A stretch of 64,000 nucleotides of DNA from Neobacillus terrae (GTDB lineage: Bacteria > Bacillota > Bacilli > Bacillales > Cytobacillaceae), in the NCBI RefSeq assembly GCF_011393025.1, contig NZ_JAAOEO010000016.1:29671-93670 (forward strand), in the 5' to 3' direction. Made by a program: the position numbers and the translations under genes. Below are positions 33,723 to 43,277 of the stretch, piece by piece. Numbering within the stretch: the stretch's first letter is position 1; each line of letters opens with the position of its first letter. The notes below the pieces were generated by a model. That model was not told the origin of the DNA. It ran no database searches and saw only the letters and a program-made list of their open reading frames with translations.

Positions 33723-34271
33723 TTAGACTTTAAGAGTATGATCCTTGTTTTGATGCTGAGCCTGGTGTTCTGGAAGCTGAGTAGTACGTTCCATTTTGCT
33801 TGTGTCTGTGCCCATACCTTTTAGGAATTCAAACATAAGCGCAATAGACCTGTTGATTTCAGGATCCTTAAGTGAACGGAAAAGATCAAATAAGCCAATC
33901 CGATCATCGTCATCCTTCATTTCAGCTACTCGGGCGATACCTGAATTCACCTTTAACAGCATGGGTTCTAGCTGCTTCACATTCAATGTTCCAAGAACAC
34001 CCACCATTAACAGCAAATTTCTAAGAGTATTTGCTGTTTCAGGAGTATCAGCCTTCTTGACAAGAATATTGAGGATTTTATCTCCTTCGGCTAAAAGCCC
34101 ACTGACCAGAGAGATAAGTCCCCGCTCATGGGCGTGCTGGATAACCCCGACGGTTTCCAAAAGGGCCTCTTTATTTTTTAAAAGGGTATCTTCTATTTCA
34201 CGTAAATCATTCTTTCTCTGATCTTCTTCACTGATTCGGATACGATGAATTTGCGACGTCGCTTTAGCCAT
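33723..34271 (-). CDS. DUF1641 protein linked to formate dehydrogenase (YjgD-like)
   Basis: The 182-residue, mostly helical DUF1641 protein has the conserved GVLGTLNVKQLEPMLLKVNSG and DDRIGLFDLFRSLKDPEINR stretches. In Bacillus such genes regularly follow the formate dehydrogenase alpha gene (yjgC-yjgD, yrhE-yrhD). Here it overlaps that gene by eight bases, which supports a shared role as accessory or partner. AAGGGGAAAGGG precedes the ATG. Confidence 0.85.
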   Translation of the reverse strand: MAKATSQIHRIRISEEDQRKNDLREIEDTLLKNKEALLETVGVIQHAHERGLISLVSGLLAEGDKILNILVKKADTPETANTLRNLLLMVGVLGTLNVKQLEPMLLKVNSGIARVAEMKDDDDRIGLFDLFRSLKDPEINRSIALMFEFLKGMGTDTSKMERTTQLPEHQAQHQNKDHTLKV

Positions 34272-37221
34272 TTACCCTTTCCCCTTTCTTCACAAGATCA
34301 CCTGGGAAGATGTAATCATTACGGGCCCATTTCTTTTGAACCTGAACCCCCATTTGAGGCTGTGGATTGCCATAACGGAAGTTATTTCTTGGAAGAGGAT
34401 TAATTCCTTCTACCTGAAGAATTTCCATCTTGGCCATCGTATCCTTATACGCAGGAGTATCTGTATCTTTATCTGCCGCACTGCTTGTCAGATAGTTGAT
34501 TGCTCCTTCACCTTGGTCGTTCATTGGCAGGTACACTTCATTGCCTTTTACCCTGGAAGTAATCGTACATTTGATTTTTACGTTACCATAAGGAGAAGTC
34601 AGGCGGACGAGCGTACCATCCTTAATTCCTCTTGCAGCAGCTAGCTCTGGTGATACTTCAAGGAATGCTTTCGGAGTTTTTGAAGTAATTCCCTCAGATT
34701 TGTAAGTGAGGTTTCCTTCATGGAAATGCTCAAGCAAACGGCCATTATTCACATGGATATCATACTCTTCTTCAAATATCATCGGACGAGTCCATTTAAC
34801 CGGATAAAGCCTTGCTTTTCCATCCGGGAACGGGAAGGCGTCTGTGTAAAGAAGCGGTGTGTCAGTTCCATCTTCTTTAACTGGCCATACAAGGCTGTTG
34901 AAGCCTTCAAGACGTTCATAAGTTACACCTGAGTAAATAGGCATGAGTTGTGCTGCTTCTGCCATAATGTCGCCTGGATGTTTGTAATCCCATCCGGCAC
35001 CAAGAAGGTTGGCGATTTCCTGGATGATTACCCAGTCTGGCTTGGATTCGCCCATTGGTTCCACAACCTGATATAAACGCTGAATTCTTCTTTCTGTGTT
35101 TGTGAAGGTACCTTCTTTTTCAAGGCTTGGGCTTGCAGGCAATACAACATCAGCAAACTGGGCAGTCCTTGAGAAGAAGATATCCTGTACAACGAAGAAT
35201 TCAAGTTTTTCATAGGCTGCATGGACATGATTAATATTGGAATCAACTAATCCCATTTCTTCACCTTTTACATACATCGCTTTTACAGTGCCTTCATGAA
35301 TGCCTTCGATCATATCATGGTTGTTGATGCCAGGCTTAGGTGGAAGTTTTACACCCCAGGCCTTTTCAAACTTCATGCGGGCTTCATCATCTGTGACATA
35401 CTGATAACCAGGCAGCTGAGTTGGACTGCTTCCAAAATCCCCTGCCCCTTGAACGTTATTATGTCCACGGAGCGGATATGCACCGGCGCCAGGTCTGCCA
35501 TAGTTGCCTGTAACTAATAGAAGGTTGGAAATCGCTGTACTTGTGTCACTGCCGCCAAGATGCTGGGTAACACCCATTGCCCATAAAATACATGTGCCAT
35601 TTGACTCATGAATCGTTTCAGCAATGGTGACAAGGTCTTCTTTTGAAATTCCTGTTACTTCCTGTGCAAATTCAAGTGTATAAGGCTGCAGGCTTGCAAT
35701 ATACTCTTCCACACCGTTAACACGGCTGTTTAAGAACTTCTCATCGGCCCAGCCCTGGTCAATGATATATTTGGTAACTGCTGATAACCACACTAAGTCT
35801 GAACCAGCGCTTGGGTGAACAAATAGGTCTGCTCGTTCAGCCATATCATTCTCACGGAGGTCCGCAACAATTAATTTCTGCCCTCTTAATTTATGAGCTC
35901 TTCTAACTCTTGTTGCCAAAACCGGATGGGCTTCCGCTGTATTAGAACCAACAATAATAACAAGTCCTGCTTTTTCAATATCCTTAATGGTTCCGGCGTC
36001 ACCGCCATAGCCTACTGTCCTGAACAATCCGACAGTTGCCGGAGTCTGGCAGTAACGGGAGCAGTTGTCAACGTTATTTGTTCCAATTACTTGTCTTGCA
36101 AGCTTTTGCATTAAATAGGATTCCTCATTTGTACATTTTGAAGATGTGATGAATCCCATGGACTGAGGACCGGATTGGTCGCGAATCTCGGCGAATTTGC
36201 GTGCTACCAGATTCAAGGCCTCATCCCATTCAGCCTCACGGAAGCCGTCTCCTTCACGGATTAGAGGCTTAGTTAAACGCTCTTTACTATTAACAAAGTC
36301 CCAGCCGAATTTTCCTTTAACGCAAGTTGAAATTCCATTAGCAGGTGCATCTACGCTAGGTTCAACCTTTAAGATATCGCGGCCCTTTGTCCATACTTCA
36401 AAGCTGCAGCCTACACCACAGAATGTACAAACTGTTTTGGTTTTCTTTATTTTTGCATCACGTGCTGCAGATTCCATATCAGAGATAGCGAGAATGGATC
36501 CGTAACCAGTTTCAACACCTTTTGTTATTTCAATCATTGGACGAAGTGTATCTTTTGCAATGCCAGTCAGATATCCGGCTTCACCTACCATACCTTTTTC
36601 CATCATGGCATTACATGGGCAGACGGTTGAACAGTGGCCACAGGATACACAAGATGATTCATTGATTGGTACGTCGTTATCCCAAATAACACGCGGGCGC
36701 TCCCGATCCCAGTCGATCCGAAGTGTTTCTGTTACCTGTACATCCTGGCACGCTTCAACACAGCGGCCGCACAGAATACATTGATCGGGGTCATAGCGGT
36801 AAAATGGATTGGAATTATCCTCCTCATACGGTTTGTGTGCAAATGGGATGCTTTGATGGTTAATTTTCATTTCTTTAACGGTGTTATGTATCGTACATCC
36901 CCCGTTATTGTAATCACAGACAGTACAATACAGCTCGTGATTATGAAGAATTCGGTCCATCGCCATAGTTTGAGACTTCATTACTGACGGTGAAACTGTA
37001 TCAATTACATCTCCGTTTTTTAATTGTGTGGAGCAGGAGCGAACCAGCTCTCCATTTACTTCTACAATACAGGTATCGCAGGTTTCGATAGGTCCAAGAC
37101 TTGGATGGTAGCATACTTGTGGCACTTCAATTGAACTATTATTTAAATGCTGAATAACAGTATGTCCACTTTCAGCTTCGACCTCCACTCCATTAATCTT
37201 CACTCTTATTTTTTCTGTCAA
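34264..37221 (-). CDS. NAD-linked formate dehydrogenase, alpha subunit (YjgC/YrhE type)
   Basis: The 985-residue molybdoenzyme oxidises formate to CO2. Domains in order are a 2Fe-2S ferredoxin domain (about 1-80, CYHPSLGPIETCDTC), a NuoG-like His/Cys cluster (CTVCDYNNGGCTIH) and a 4Fe-4S ferredoxin pair (about 140-200). The bis-MGD catalytic domain follows, with its own 4Fe-4S cluster (CTFCGVGC near 263). The residue placed on molybdenum is cysteine (NCSRYCQTPATVG, near 390), not selenocysteine. The start is the TTG at 37219-37221 with AAGGGTG eight bases upstream. No separate beta or gamma subunit is next to it, so this is the single-chain soluble type. Confidence 0.93.
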   Translation of the reverse strand: MTEKIRVKINGVEVEAESGHTVIQHLNNSSIEVPQVCYHPSLGPIETCDTCIVEVNGELVRSCSTQLKNGDVIDTVSPSVMKSQTMAMDRILHNHELYCTVCDYNNGGCTIHNTVKEMKINHQSIPFAHKPYEEDNSNPFYRYDPDQCILCGRCVEACQDVQVTETLRIDWDRERPRVIWDNDVPINESSCVSCGHCSTVCPCNAMMEKGMVGEAGYLTGIAKDTLRPMIEITKGVETGYGSILAISDMESAARDAKIKKTKTVCTFCGVGCSFEVWTKGRDILKVEPSVDAPANGISTCVKGKFGWDFVNSKERLTKPLIREGDGFREAEWDEALNLVARKFAEIRDQSGPQSMGFITSSKCTNEESYLMQKLARQVIGTNNVDNCSRYCQTPATVGLFRTVGYGGDAGTIKDIEKAGLVIIVGSNTAEAHPVLATRVRRAHKLRGQKLIVADLRENDMAERADLFVHPSAGSDLVWLSAVTKYIIDQGWADEKFLNSRVNGVEEYIASLQPYTLEFAQEVTGISKEDLVTIAETIHESNGTCILWAMGVTQHLGGSDTSTAISNLLLVTGNYGRPGAGAYPLRGHNNVQGAGDFGSSPTQLPGYQYVTDDEARMKFEKAWGVKLPPKPGINNHDMIEGIHEGTVKAMYVKGEEMGLVDSNINHVHAAYEKLEFFVVQDIFFSRTAQFADVVLPASPSLEKEGTFTNTERRIQRLYQVVEPMGESKPDWVIIQEIANLLGAGWDYKHPGDIMAEAAQLMPIYSGVTYERLEGFNSLVWPVKEDGTDTPLLYTDAFPFPDGKARLYPVKWTRPMIFEEEYDIHVNNGRLLEHFHEGNLTYKSEGITSKTPKAFLEVSPELAAARGIKDGTLVRLTSPYGNVKIKCTITSRVKGNEVYLPMNDQGEGAINYLTSSAADKDTDTPAYKDTMAKMEILQVEGINPLPRNNFRYGNPQPQMGVQVQKKWARNDYIFPGDLVKKGERVNG

Positions 37222-37415
37222 GATGGTTTCACCCTTTCTCTCTTTTTATCTCTACAGAAATAATTAAATTTCCTCTTTTTTCACTACCCAACTTGTCAAA
37301 AGGAAAAACATTAAGGGGTGAAACTTCTTACTTTGCTTGGCTGATTGCCTGCCAGATGGTTTGCCTGAAGCAGATTGAGGGAAGAAAAGAGAAAAAAACG
37401 AAGGGACTAATCTCT

Positions 37416-37673
37416 ATGAAGTTCATAATTTATAAAAGTAATAAACAAAATGGAAAGGATGGACATGAGGTATACGGAACGATTAATGCGTCTTCACTTG
37501 AGGTTGCGAGTGACCTGATGTACAAGCGCTTAAGAAAAAAAAATCCGAAAGAGAATGGCCAGTTGTATTTAATTGTTCCATATACATCTGAACTTGAAAT
37601 CCAAAAAAACAAACTCCCATCTTTAAAAGATAAATCCTTCCGTGTTTTGCAATATCGGTGTATTAACGAATAG
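37416..37673 (+). CDS. Small conserved protein, unknown
   Basis: An 85-residue soluble protein (starts MKFIIYKSNKQNGKDGHEVY, contains INASSLEVASDLMYKRLRKK). I do not recognise the family. I set the start at 37416, nine bases after AAGGGA. The frame is open to 37293 but that stretch has no family character. It is divergent from the formate dehydrogenase gene. Confidence 0.6.
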   Translation: MKFIIYKSNKQNGKDGHEVYGTINASSLEVASDLMYKRLRKKNPKENGQLYLIVPYTSELEIQKNKLPSLKDKSFRVLQYRCINE

Positions 37674-37733
37674 ATTTAAGTTAGAAGATTTTTGATGTAT
37701 ACTTATTTTATAAAAATTTAGGAGTGATAAATA

Positions 37734-38003
37734 ATGGCTAAATCCACCGCCAGAAAATGGCGTGACAAGCTTGTCCGTGAAGGAAGAAGAAATCCGGAAG
37801 AATCCAGGAGCCCCTTCGCAGCAGCTGATATGCAAACAAGAGTAACCAAAACTAAAAAGGATTATCTATACCGCTGTAAACACAAGAACCAGCCCCTCCA
37901 GGAAGGAAAGGATGGTTCTTTTTATTTTCCCCAAATATTCCCCACTTCTCCCTTCGTTATCCCTCCTCTTTTATCCAGAATGTTCCATAAATTAAAGCTA
38001 TAA
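37734..38003 (+). CDS. Small basic protein whose 3' end crosses a hairpin
   Basis: The 89-residue frame has a basic N-terminal half (KSTARKWRDKLVREGRRNPE, SPFAAADMQTRVTKTKKDYL) that looks genuinely coding and resembles short conserved Bacillus proteins. TAGGAGTG precedes the ATG. From 37882 the frame runs through AAGAACC...GGTTCTTTTTATTT, which looks like a terminator. Its last 30 residues (hydrophobic, IFPTSPFVIPPLL) may therefore be only partly translated. No function is known to me. Confidence 0.6.
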   Translation: MAKSTARKWRDKLVREGRRNPEESRSPFAAADMQTRVTKTKKDYLYRCKHKNQPLQEGKDGSFYFPQIFPTSPFVIPPLLSRMFHKLKL

Positions 38004-38064
38004 CCATAATTCCCAGGCTGTTATAATACAAGCTAGGAAACTGAAAAAAGAAAGGAAAATGGGA

Positions 38065-39948
38065 ATGGATATAAATCATTTTGAGTCTCTGGTGAAGAAG
38101 CACGAAAAAAGCGCGTCAGCAAATACGGGAAGCTACCGTTTTAAAGTGCTGCTTTTTACAGGGCTTGGCTACAGCTATGTACTCTTCTTTCTAGCCTTAT
38201 TCTTATTTTTGCTGGTAATCTCAATCGCAATGTTTGCTGACGGTCATTTTACGTTTGGAAATTTAAAAGTATTACTCCTTACCGGAGCGCTTTCCTTCTT
38301 TATTTCAAAAGCGTTGTGGATTAAAGATGAAATGCCTGATGGCTACTATCTTTCAGAGATTGAAGCTGCATCACTAAGGAAGATCATCAACGAAATTAGC
38401 TTACAGCTTAAAACTCCCCCCATTCATAAAATCATCTTAAACTATGAATATAACGCAGGGGTTAAACAATATTCAAAGTATGGCTTTGCCGGCCCCAAAC
38501 AGAATATATTGCTAATAGGCGTTCCTCTATTATCAACTCTTAATCCGGAGCAACTTAAAGCTGTTCTGGCTCATGAGCTTGCCCATATATCCCATTCAGA
38601 TACTGCTTTTGGGGCAAAAATTTATCGTATAAGGAAAACATGGGAAAGGCTTTTAATTTCACTTGAAGAAAACGAGCAATTTGGAACCTTTATTTTCCGT
38701 AAATTTTTTAAATGGTATTATCCAAGGTACAATGCTTACACTTTTGCCTTGGCAAGGCAGCAGGAATACGACGCAGATGCCGCTTCTGCAAGGGTAACAT
38801 CACCTGAGGCTGTCAGGGATACATTATGTACAATTCCTATTGGAGCAGCATATTATTATGACGATTTCTATAATGAGCTGTTTCACGACTGCTCGAAAGA
38901 CAATAAAGTTCCTACCCCTTATTCCGACTTTATCAGTAAGTTTAAAAGTGTGGATAAAAGTCAACGGGAAACCTATTTAAATAAAGAGTTAAAGTTAAAA
39001 AGTTATTTTTCTGATACTCACCCTTGTCTGGCAGACAGGCTTGCTTCCATTAACGCTCAGCCTTCCTTACCAGCCATATCAGAGAAAAACGCCCTTGAGG
39101 TTTTAATTCGTAATTACAGAGATATTCTACATGATTTCGATCAGTCCTGGATTCAGGAAAATGAAAATGATTGGAAAAACGATTTAAAAGAGTTTAACCA
39201 ATCAAAAGTAAGATTTGATGAATTATCTGCTCTTACAACTTACAGCCTTGATGAACTTTATGAAAAAGCTAAGCTGGCAGAAGAGTTTAAGGGCAAGTCT
39301 GAAGCTGAAGCGATTTACAAAAAAATCATCGATTCTTTTGCTGCTATTGAACAAATTGCCCCTGCGTATTTGAATCTTGCTGCCATAAAGTTTGAAAGCG
39401 ACGATAAGGCTGAAGAGGCTATTTCACTTACGAATAAAGCGATAGAGCTAGATTGGGAGGCTCGACTGCCAGGCTTAAACATGCTTTGTGATTACTATTT
39501 TCATAATGATTTGAGAAAAGAATTCGAAGCTGTAAGAGATGAACTGGAAAAATGGGAGGATCTTGTTGATCAATCCGATGAAGAATGCAACTACTTCCAC
39601 CCTGCAGATTTATTTGTCTCTGCTGATGTTAGCGAAAAAATGCTAACACAAGGGATAGAACAAATCCGGAAAAATACGATCATAACCGAAGCTTTCCTGG
39701 TAAGAAAAGTACTTGCAGCGATACCTGAAAGAGAATTATTCCTATTAGGTTTGAAGGTTATAATGCCCAAAGGAAAAGATGTGGAAGAATTCGAAGAGAA
39801 ATTATACGAGAAGTATACCGAAGAACTTAGCGCTTTTGAGAATACAGCTATCCTTATATTAAATGGAAAAGGTAAACTCGAAGAATCAATTAAAAGTGTT
39901 GAGGGCTCCAGGATTTATAGCCGGCTTAAGAAAGACCAGGCATCATAA
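38065..39948 (+). CDS. M48-family zinc metallopeptidase with TPR-like C-terminal half
   Basis: A 627-residue protein with two N-terminal membrane helices (about 35-60 and 68-90) and an M48 catalytic domain. The zinc site is HELAHISH near residue 170, with the third ligand in RQQEYDADAAS near 234, and the family's DTHPCLADRLASI follows. Residues 370-627 are helical and include TPR-like repeats (EAEAIYKKIIDSFAAIEQIAPAYLN...). It resembles HtpX/BepA-type membrane protein quality-control peptidases, with a longer tail than usual. I chose the ATG at 38065, eight bases after AAAGG. Confidence 0.85.
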   Translation: MDINHFESLVKKHEKSASANTGSYRFKVLLFTGLGYSYVLFFLALFLFLLVISIAMFADGHFTFGNLKVLLLTGALSFFISKALWIKDEMPDGYYLSEIEAASLRKIINEISLQLKTPPIHKIILNYEYNAGVKQYSKYGFAGPKQNILLIGVPLLSTLNPEQLKAVLAHELAHISHSDTAFGAKIYRIRKTWERLLISLEENEQFGTFIFRKFFKWYYPRYNAYTFALARQQEYDADAASARVTSPEAVRDTLCTIPIGAAYYYDDFYNELFHDCSKDNKVPTPYSDFISKFKSVDKSQRETYLNKELKLKSYFSDTHPCLADRLASINAQPSLPAISEKNALEVLIRNYRDILHDFDQSWIQENENDWKNDLKEFNQSKVRFDELSALTTYSLDELYEKAKLAEEFKGKSEAEAIYKKIIDSFAAIEQIAPAYLNLAAIKFESDDKAEEAISLTNKAIELDWEARLPGLNMLCDYYFHNDLRKEFEAVRDELEKWEDLVDQSDEECNYFHPADLFVSADVSEKMLTQGIEQIRKNTIITEAFLVRKVLAAIPERELFLLGLKVIMPKGKDVEEFEEKLYEKYTEELSAFENTAILILNGKGKLEESIKSVEGSRIYSRLKKDQAS

Positions 39949-40104
39949 ATTGAGGATAAATGAGGCTGCCGAAGTAGAGTTTGGCGGTCTTTTTTTATTA
40001 AAAATAGATGATTTTATCAAAAAATTGATTTTTTCTGCTCCGGTATGTATTTTATAGGATAAAAGCCGGACTATTCTTTGAAAATATCAAAATTTGATTA
40101 GTGA

Positions 40105-40305
40105 AATGCACGATTTTCACAAAAGAATGCATGAATCTTAAAAGAAAATGCACGATTTTTACAAAAGAATGCACGAATCTCAAAAGGAAATGCACGATTC
40201 TTATAATAGAATGCATGAATCTCAAAAGGAAATGCACGATTCTTATAAAAGAATGCACAATTCTCGGAGGGAATGCACCCATTTTACAAGGAAATGCACG
40301 CAGTT
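40105..40305. repeat. Intergenic 21-bp tandem array, alternating two unit types
   Basis: Nine to ten units of 21 bases start AATGCAC or AATGCAT. Type A reads AATGCACGATTCTTATAAAAG and type B reads AATGCATGAATCTCAAAAGGA. They alternate, giving a 42-base higher order, and decay toward the right end. Because 21 is a multiple of three, several frames stay open by chance. No ribosome binding site fits, so I do not call a gene. The gap 39949-40104 holds a weak terminator-like stem after the peptidase. Confidence 0.9.
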
Positions 40306-40319
40306 GCTTCCCCCCTTTA

Positions 40320-40487
40320 CTATTTCTTCTTCATCAATTCTACTATTTTCTCTTTTGGATCCCAGCAATTGAATTTATAATCCGGCTTTGTTTCAAATCC
40401 GAGCCGAACGCAGGAATAAGTCATTCTATTATTCTCTCTTTTGGCCAGAAAGTTTTTACAGGTTGCACAGCAATGAAAATCCTTCAT
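40320..40487 (-). CDS. Small cysteine-rich protein
   Basis: A 55-residue protein with CCATCKNF, SCVRLGF and NCWDPKE. The spacing CxxC...C...C suggests a small zinc-binding fold. I know similar short proteins in Bacilli only as uncharacterised. The ATG at 40485-40487 follows GGGGGG with seven-base spacing. Confidence 0.65.
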   Translation of the reverse strand: MKDFHCCATCKNFLAKRENNRMTYSCVRLGFETKPDYKFNCWDPKEKIVELMKKK

Positions 40488-40528
40488 TTTAAAACCCCCC
40501 ATGTCATTCTTACTACTATAATACAAGA

Positions 40529-40550
40529 GGCTGGCAACTTCCTGCCAGCC
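40529..40550 (-). terminator. Terminator of the GH3 gene
   Basis: GGCTGGCA and TGCCAGCC pair around six bases, just after the GH3 stop. The following U-tract (CTCTTGTATT) is weak. Confidence 0.6.
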
Positions 40551-40562
40551 CCTTAAACTTCT

Positions 40563-42470
40563 TTATTTACTCAGTGATTTTTGGCCAGTTTGATTGGTTC
40601 TTAAACCATATCCTTTTTGGAATAATGGATGAACCTTATCGTGATTATTCACCTGTTCCATATTCATTGGCCATGTAAAGGAAAGTTTCCCTGTAAATTG
40701 GTAGTCTCCGAAAAGAACGTCTGCTACACCAGCGCCTTCGCTTCCAGGAAGCCAGGAGGCCACAAAAGCATCCCAATCTTTAATTTGATCCGTTACAATC
40801 ATTGGACGGCCGGATTGAAGAAGAACGATCATCGGCACACCAGATGCTTTAACCTTATTTAATAGATCAATATCCTCCTGAAGCAAGCCTAAATCATCGC
40901 GGTCTCCAAACATTTCAGCATACGGCGGCTCTCCGATAACAACGACTGCTACATCATGTCCTTCAGCACCTGAACCATCGTTACTAAAATCAACCTTCGT
41001 TTTTGGTCCTGATACTTGCTTGATTCCCTGTAAAATAGTTGTTCCCGGAATTAGATTTTTCTCCGGCTGACCCATCCATTGAGGTGAACCACCCTGCCAG
41101 CTAATGGTCCATCCGCCAGCCTGGTAACCCATACTATCAGCTTTCTTACCAGCAACAAAAATATTTAAGCCATCTTTCTTAAGTGGCAGAATATTATTTT
41201 TATTTTTTAATAATACTTGAGATTTTCTAACTGCTTCCCTAGCAATGGCACGATGTTCCGGCTGGCCAATTCCTTGTTTTACAAGGTCTCTGTCAGCATA
41301 AGGTGTTTCAAACAAACCATTCTCAAACTTTACTCGTAAAATTCTTGTCACAGCATCATTGATACGGTCCTGCGAAACTTCCCCAGTGCTAACCAATTCT
41401 TTTGTTGTAGTGATGAACCTTTTCCAGTCATTTGGAATCATGAATAAATCAACACCTGCATTAACACTGCGTTTAATGGATTCCCTAAAGTCATTAGGCA
41501 CAATTTGCTGCGGTCCATTATAATCAGAGATAACAAACCCGGTGAAGCCAAGTTCTCCCTTCAGCACTTCTGTTATGAGGTGGTAGTCACCATGTGTTTT
41601 TAATCCGTTAATACTTGAGTAGGTAACCATCACGGTTCTTGCTCCAGCTTTAATGGCTTCTTTATATGGCTTGATAAACTTTTTGATTTGCTCGTCAGTA
41701 TATTCTGTTACGTTCCCCTGGTCATCGCCGCCTTCGGTTAAACCATCCCCAACGAAGTGTTTAATAGAAGATACTACATGAGAACCCTTTAAGAAATCAC
41801 TGTCATTAGGACTTCCTTGCAATCCTTCTACAAGTGCGGAGCCAAGTTTTCCAGTATCCTGCGGGTCTTCGCTATAGCCTTCGTATGTTCTGCCCCAGCG
41901 AATATTCTGCGGTGCAGCAAGGACTGGCGCAAATGTATAGGAAATCCCTGTTGCTCGAACTTCTTCTGCAGTGGCGCTGCCTATACGTTTCATCAAATCC
42001 AAGTCATCTGCAGCTCCAAGTCCAATATTATGTGGAAAAATAGTCGCCCCATAAACATTATTATGACCGTGCACTGCATCAATCCCATATATAATTGGAA
42101 TTCCTAATCTTGAAGCCAAGGCACCGCTTTGGAAGTTATCCACCATATCCGCCCAATCTGTTGGTTTATTTCCAGTAGTCGGCAATGACCCCCCTCCGCT
42201 TAAAACAGAGCCAATACCATAATTTTTAATATCTTCTGCAGTGACGGAAGTCCGTTCAGGCTGCACCATCTGTCCAATTTTTTCATCCATTGTCATTCTA
42301 GAAAGCAGATCTTCTACTCTTTGTTCAACCGGAAGCTTTGAATTTTTGTAAGGAGCAATGGTTTCTTGTGCTTTTACATTTCTAGACATTGTCCCGACTG
42401 TGGATCCTACTGTTAAAGCTAGTAAAGTAATACCAGTAAAAATAGAATTTCGAAGTTTTCGTTTGGACAA
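40563..42470 (-). CDS. Secreted glycoside hydrolase family 3 (beta-glucosidase type)
   Basis: The 635-residue protein has an N-terminal signal peptide (IFTGITLLALTVGSTVGTMS, cleavage near VKA-QE). The GH3 N domain has GIDAVHGHNNVYGATIFPHN, KHFVGDG and the nucleophile GFVISDYNG. The C domain has REAVRKSQVLLKNKNNILPL and GRPMIV. It ends without the fibronectin-like third domain. Substrate (cello-oligosaccharide, beta-glucan or aryl-glucoside) is not decided by sequence. N-acetylglucosaminidase NagZ is unlikely because the KHFPGHG-His motif is replaced. The start is the TTG at 42468-42470 with GGAGG nine bases upstream. It stands alone. Confidence 0.9.
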   Translation of the reverse strand: MSKRKLRNSIFTGITLLALTVGSTVGTMSRNVKAQETIAPYKNSKLPVEQRVEDLLSRMTMDEKIGQMVQPERTSVTAEDIKNYGIGSVLSGGGSLPTTGNKPTDWADMVDNFQSGALASRLGIPIIYGIDAVHGHNNVYGATIFPHNIGLGAADDLDLMKRIGSATAEEVRATGISYTFAPVLAAPQNIRWGRTYEGYSEDPQDTGKLGSALVEGLQGSPNDSDFLKGSHVVSSIKHFVGDGLTEGGDDQGNVTEYTDEQIKKFIKPYKEAIKAGARTVMVTYSSINGLKTHGDYHLITEVLKGELGFTGFVISDYNGPQQIVPNDFRESIKRSVNAGVDLFMIPNDWKRFITTTKELVSTGEVSQDRINDAVTRILRVKFENGLFETPYADRDLVKQGIGQPEHRAIAREAVRKSQVLLKNKNNILPLKKDGLNIFVAGKKADSMGYQAGGWTISWQGGSPQWMGQPEKNLIPGTTILQGIKQVSGPKTKVDFSNDGSGAEGHDVAVVVIGEPPYAEMFGDRDDLGLLQEDIDLLNKVKASGVPMIVLLQSGRPMIVTDQIKDWDAFVASWLPGSEGAGVADVLFGDYQFTGKLSFTWPMNMEQVNNHDKVHPLFQKGYGLRTNQTGQKSLSK

Positions 42471-42773
42471 GTTTCATTACCTCCAATATATTTTATGGAA
42501 AATAAATTAAAAGATTTGCCTCCTCTCTATTTTTGTACACGCTTACATTTTCACTATACATTACAAAATTTTTAGAAAACCGAAATAAATGCTGGATTAT
42601 TTTGCGTATTTCTGGATTATTTTGCCCTAATTTCCAATTTTAGGACTATTCTATTATAATAATAAACTAGCCAAAACCATTTATTAGGAATAACGAATTA
42701 CGAGATGAAGCCATGGTCCTAGATAGCTATTTATTCTTCTACAAGTACTTTTAAAATAATATTCTTATATTAA
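42471..42773. other. Gene-free stretch upstream of the GH3 gene
   Basis: A/T-rich, about 300 bases. The only structure I see is CTGGATTATTTTGC twice, at 42592 and 42612 (period 20). It must contain the GH3 promoter on the - strand, but I could not choose one. Confidence 0.5.
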
Positions 42774-42799
42774 AAAAACAGCCTCTTATATGAGGCTGT
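42774..42799 (-). terminator. Terminator of the YnfA gene
   Basis: ACAGCCTC and GAGGCTGT pair around six bases. The A-run at 42772-42779 is the U-tract of the - strand transcript. Confidence 0.85.
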
Positions 42800-42811
42800 A
42801 CACGAATTAAC

Positions 42812-43132
42812 TTATCTAGGTGCCCATAAAATTACTGCTACTCCAGCTAAACAAATGAAACCACCAATCCAGTCATATAAGTCCGGTATTTTTCCATCTA
42901 TTCCCCATCCCCACAAAATGGCCAGAATGATAAATATGCCTCCATAGGCTGCATAAACCCTTCCAAACGAGGGGAAGCTCTGAAAGGTGGGAATAATCCC
43001 ATATACAACGAGTATGACAGCCCCTGCGGCACCATACCAGAGAGGACGGCCTTCCCTCAGCCAGAGCCACACCAGATAACCTCCGCCTATTTCAGCCAGA
43101 CCGGCAAGAAGAAACAGGATGATTGCTTTCAA
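42812..43132 (-). CDS. YnfA/UPF0060 family membrane protein
   Basis: The 106-residue protein has four membrane helices and the family start LLAGLAEIGGGYLVWLWLRE. It also has GRVYAAYGGIFIILAILWGW in the third helix. The fold resembles small multidrug resistance proteins, but transport has not been settled for the family. The start is the TTG at 43130-43132 with GGGG nearby. Confidence 0.9.
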   Translation of the reverse strand: MKAIILFLLAGLAEIGGGYLVWLWLREGRPLWYGAAGAVILVVYGIIPTFQSFPSFGRVYAAYGGIFIILAILWGWGIDGKIPDLYDWIGGFICLAGVAVILWAPR

Positions 43133-43277
43133 AATAACCCCAACCTTCTTTCAAAGCAGAATAAATACTCTATTTAACCTTACATTAACATTATTTTTAC
43201 ATAAACTTAACAGAATTGTCAGAAAAAATAGACCCATTTCCCCATGATTCGCCATTCTTCCTTCTGTTAGGATTAAC

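Noticed and set aside
34264..37221. Selenocysteine in formate dehydrogenase
   Set aside because: The frame has no internal TGA; the molybdenum ligand position is a cysteine codon.
40105..40305. CRISPR-like look of the short regular repeats
   Set aside because: Units are directly contiguous with no unique spacers, they alternate between two related types, and no cas gene is in the window.
40101..40556. Open frame of 151 codons across the 21-bp array
   Set aside because: It exists because the unit length is a multiple of three; it has no ribosome binding site and continues antisense through the Cys-rich gene.
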